Origin: Halobacterium litoreum
GTDB lineage: Archaea > Halobacteriota > Halobacteria > Halobacteriales > Halobacteriaceae
Assembly: GCF_021233415.1 (NCBI RefSeq)
Contig: NZ_CP089466.1
Span: 248,001 to 312,000 of the forward strand
Reading direction: 5' to 3'
DNA length: 64,000 nucleotides
The notes under the pieces are model-generated. The model was not told the DNA's origin and did no database searches. It was given only the letters and a program-made list of their open reading frames with translations. Made by a program: the position numbers and the translations under genes. Shown one piece after another: positions 63,309 to 64,000 of the stretch. The number at the start of each line of letters is the position of its first letter. Position 1 is the first letter of the stretch.

Positions 63309-64000
63309 GCTCGAAGGGCGTCGAGGGCGTCCAGCGCGGCGGTCCACGAGTCGCGGTCGGCGTCGGCGGTGCCGGCGGGCGTGCCGCCGTGGACGACGTC
63401 CGGGCCGTCTTCGGTCTCTGCGACGGCGCGCTCGGTTGTCGGGTGGTACGGGACGAAAAACGAGTGCCCGGCGTCGGGGAAGTGGTGGTGGGTCGCGTTC
63501 CCGGGAGCGTCGGTCATCGCGTTCGCGACTTCTTCCGCCATCTCGCCGGCGTGCCAGACGCCGTCGTCGCCGCCCGAGACGAGCACTACGTCGGCCGCGA
63601 TTTCCTCGACCGGGAGACGGACGCTTTCGAGCGCGCCGTCGGGCGCGTGTTCGACGAACGCCTCGAACAGCGGTCGGTGACGGAGGCCGCGGTCTGTCTC
63701 CTCGGGTCGGCCGTCCGGACCCGGATGCGGGAGCACCGGGAGCGCGTCGCCGTCCACGCGCCACGCCGACGGCGGCGGGCCCTCGCCGTCCTGCTCGCCG
63801 AACCACGCGTACGCGCTCGGGGCGTACGCCACGACGACGCCCACGCCGTCGCGCTCGGCGGCCGTCAGAAACGCGAGTTCGGTGCCACGCGACGCGCCAA
63901 TCACGCCCACGTCGCCCGCCGCCACGTCGTCGCGGGCGTGGAGGAAGTCGATGGCGCCGCCGACGTACGAGACCGGCACTTCGGCGAACGGCTCTGGGAC
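63305..64000 (-). CDS. Alpha/beta hydrolase of the acyl-CoA thioester hydrolase (BAAT C-terminal) type, N-terminus beyond window
   Basis: At least 231 codons are visible and the frame continues past the right edge. The nucleophile elbow is VGVIGASRGTELAF, the acid lies in VVLVSGGDDGVWHAGEM and the catalytic histidine in FPDAGHSFFVPYH. This is the BAAT/DUF1749-like acyl-CoA thioesterase C-terminal domain; simple haloarchaeal members contain little else. It overlaps the methyltransferase gene by 4 nt. Confidence 0.8.
   Translation of the reverse strand, partial: VPEPFAEVPVSYVGGAIDFLHARDDVAAGDVGVIGASRGTELAFLTAAERDGVGVVVAYAPSAYAWFGEQDGEGPPPSAWRVDGDALPVLPHPGPDGRPEETDRGLRHRPLFEAFVEHAPDGALESVRLPVEEIAADVVLVSGGDDGVWHAGEMAEEVANAMTDAPGNATHHHFPDAGHSFFVPYHPTTERAVAETEDGPDVVHGGTPAGTADADRDSWTAALDALDALRA

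Overview
The window is a dense, very GC-rich stretch of a haloarchaeal chromosome (order Halobacteriales, Halobacterium-like). Evidence: strongly Asp/Glu-rich proteins throughout, an archaeal gene set (S19e, aIF5B, PAN, Nob1, Pus10/TrmY, TgtA/ArcS, halocyanin, PGF-CTERM and class III pilin signals), frequent leaderless starts with a TATA box 25-30 nt upstream, ATGA or TGATG overlaps inside operons, and almost no non-coding space. No CRISPR array, rRNA, integrase, complete insertion sequence or replication origin was recognised.

Layout. 1-6.2 kb: end of a membrane protein, a MoaE fusion, a small conserved protein, a site-2 protease, ThiL, then S19e-PDCD5-PP-loop ATPase and an EamA permease. 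6.25-6.56 kb: two opposed copies of a ~110-bp repeat. 6.65-14.2 kb: hisS, truA, an M28 peptidase, oligoendopeptidase F, PAN, pyruvoyl arginine decarboxylase. 14.3-25.7 kb: aIF5B, halocyanin, PRC-barrel protein, Nob1, a 44-aa protein, a CPBP protease, PGI, several small membrane proteins and secF-secD. 26-31.7 kb: a 1085-aa extracytoplasmic repeat protein overlapping an RND/MMPL permease. 31.7-38.9 kb: NucS, RNase HII-Pus10, TrmY, a LOG-like protein and KatG, with a third copy of the repeat at 35.4 kb. 39-42.9 kb: tRNA-Pro(CGG), two convergent type IV pilin genes, a tandem-duplicated protein, a kinase-like P-loop protein, a Nudix hydrolase and two tiny genes. 42.9-46.2 kb: the archaeosine pair tgtA-arcS.

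46.4-59.7 kb is a cell-surface locus: two small cytoplasmic proteins (one winged-helix), a 2341-aa secreted Ig-like repeat protein without visible anchor, a PGF-CTERM protein right behind it, a Tat-exported subtilase ending in a dockerin-like calcium module, a CBS protein and two overlapping sulfatase-superfamily genes. The giant gene and the subtilase share a promoter-proximal motif. 59.8-64 kb: purU, purS-purQ, a 2Fe-2S ferredoxin, a small protein, a methyltransferase and a truncated alpha/beta hydrolase.

Functional links: Pus10 makes the pseudouridine-54 that TrmY methylates; TgtA and ArcS act in sequence on G15; SecD/SecF, the RND pair, the pilins and the surface locus serve the cell envelope. 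The most promising candidate for an undescribed system is the surface locus.
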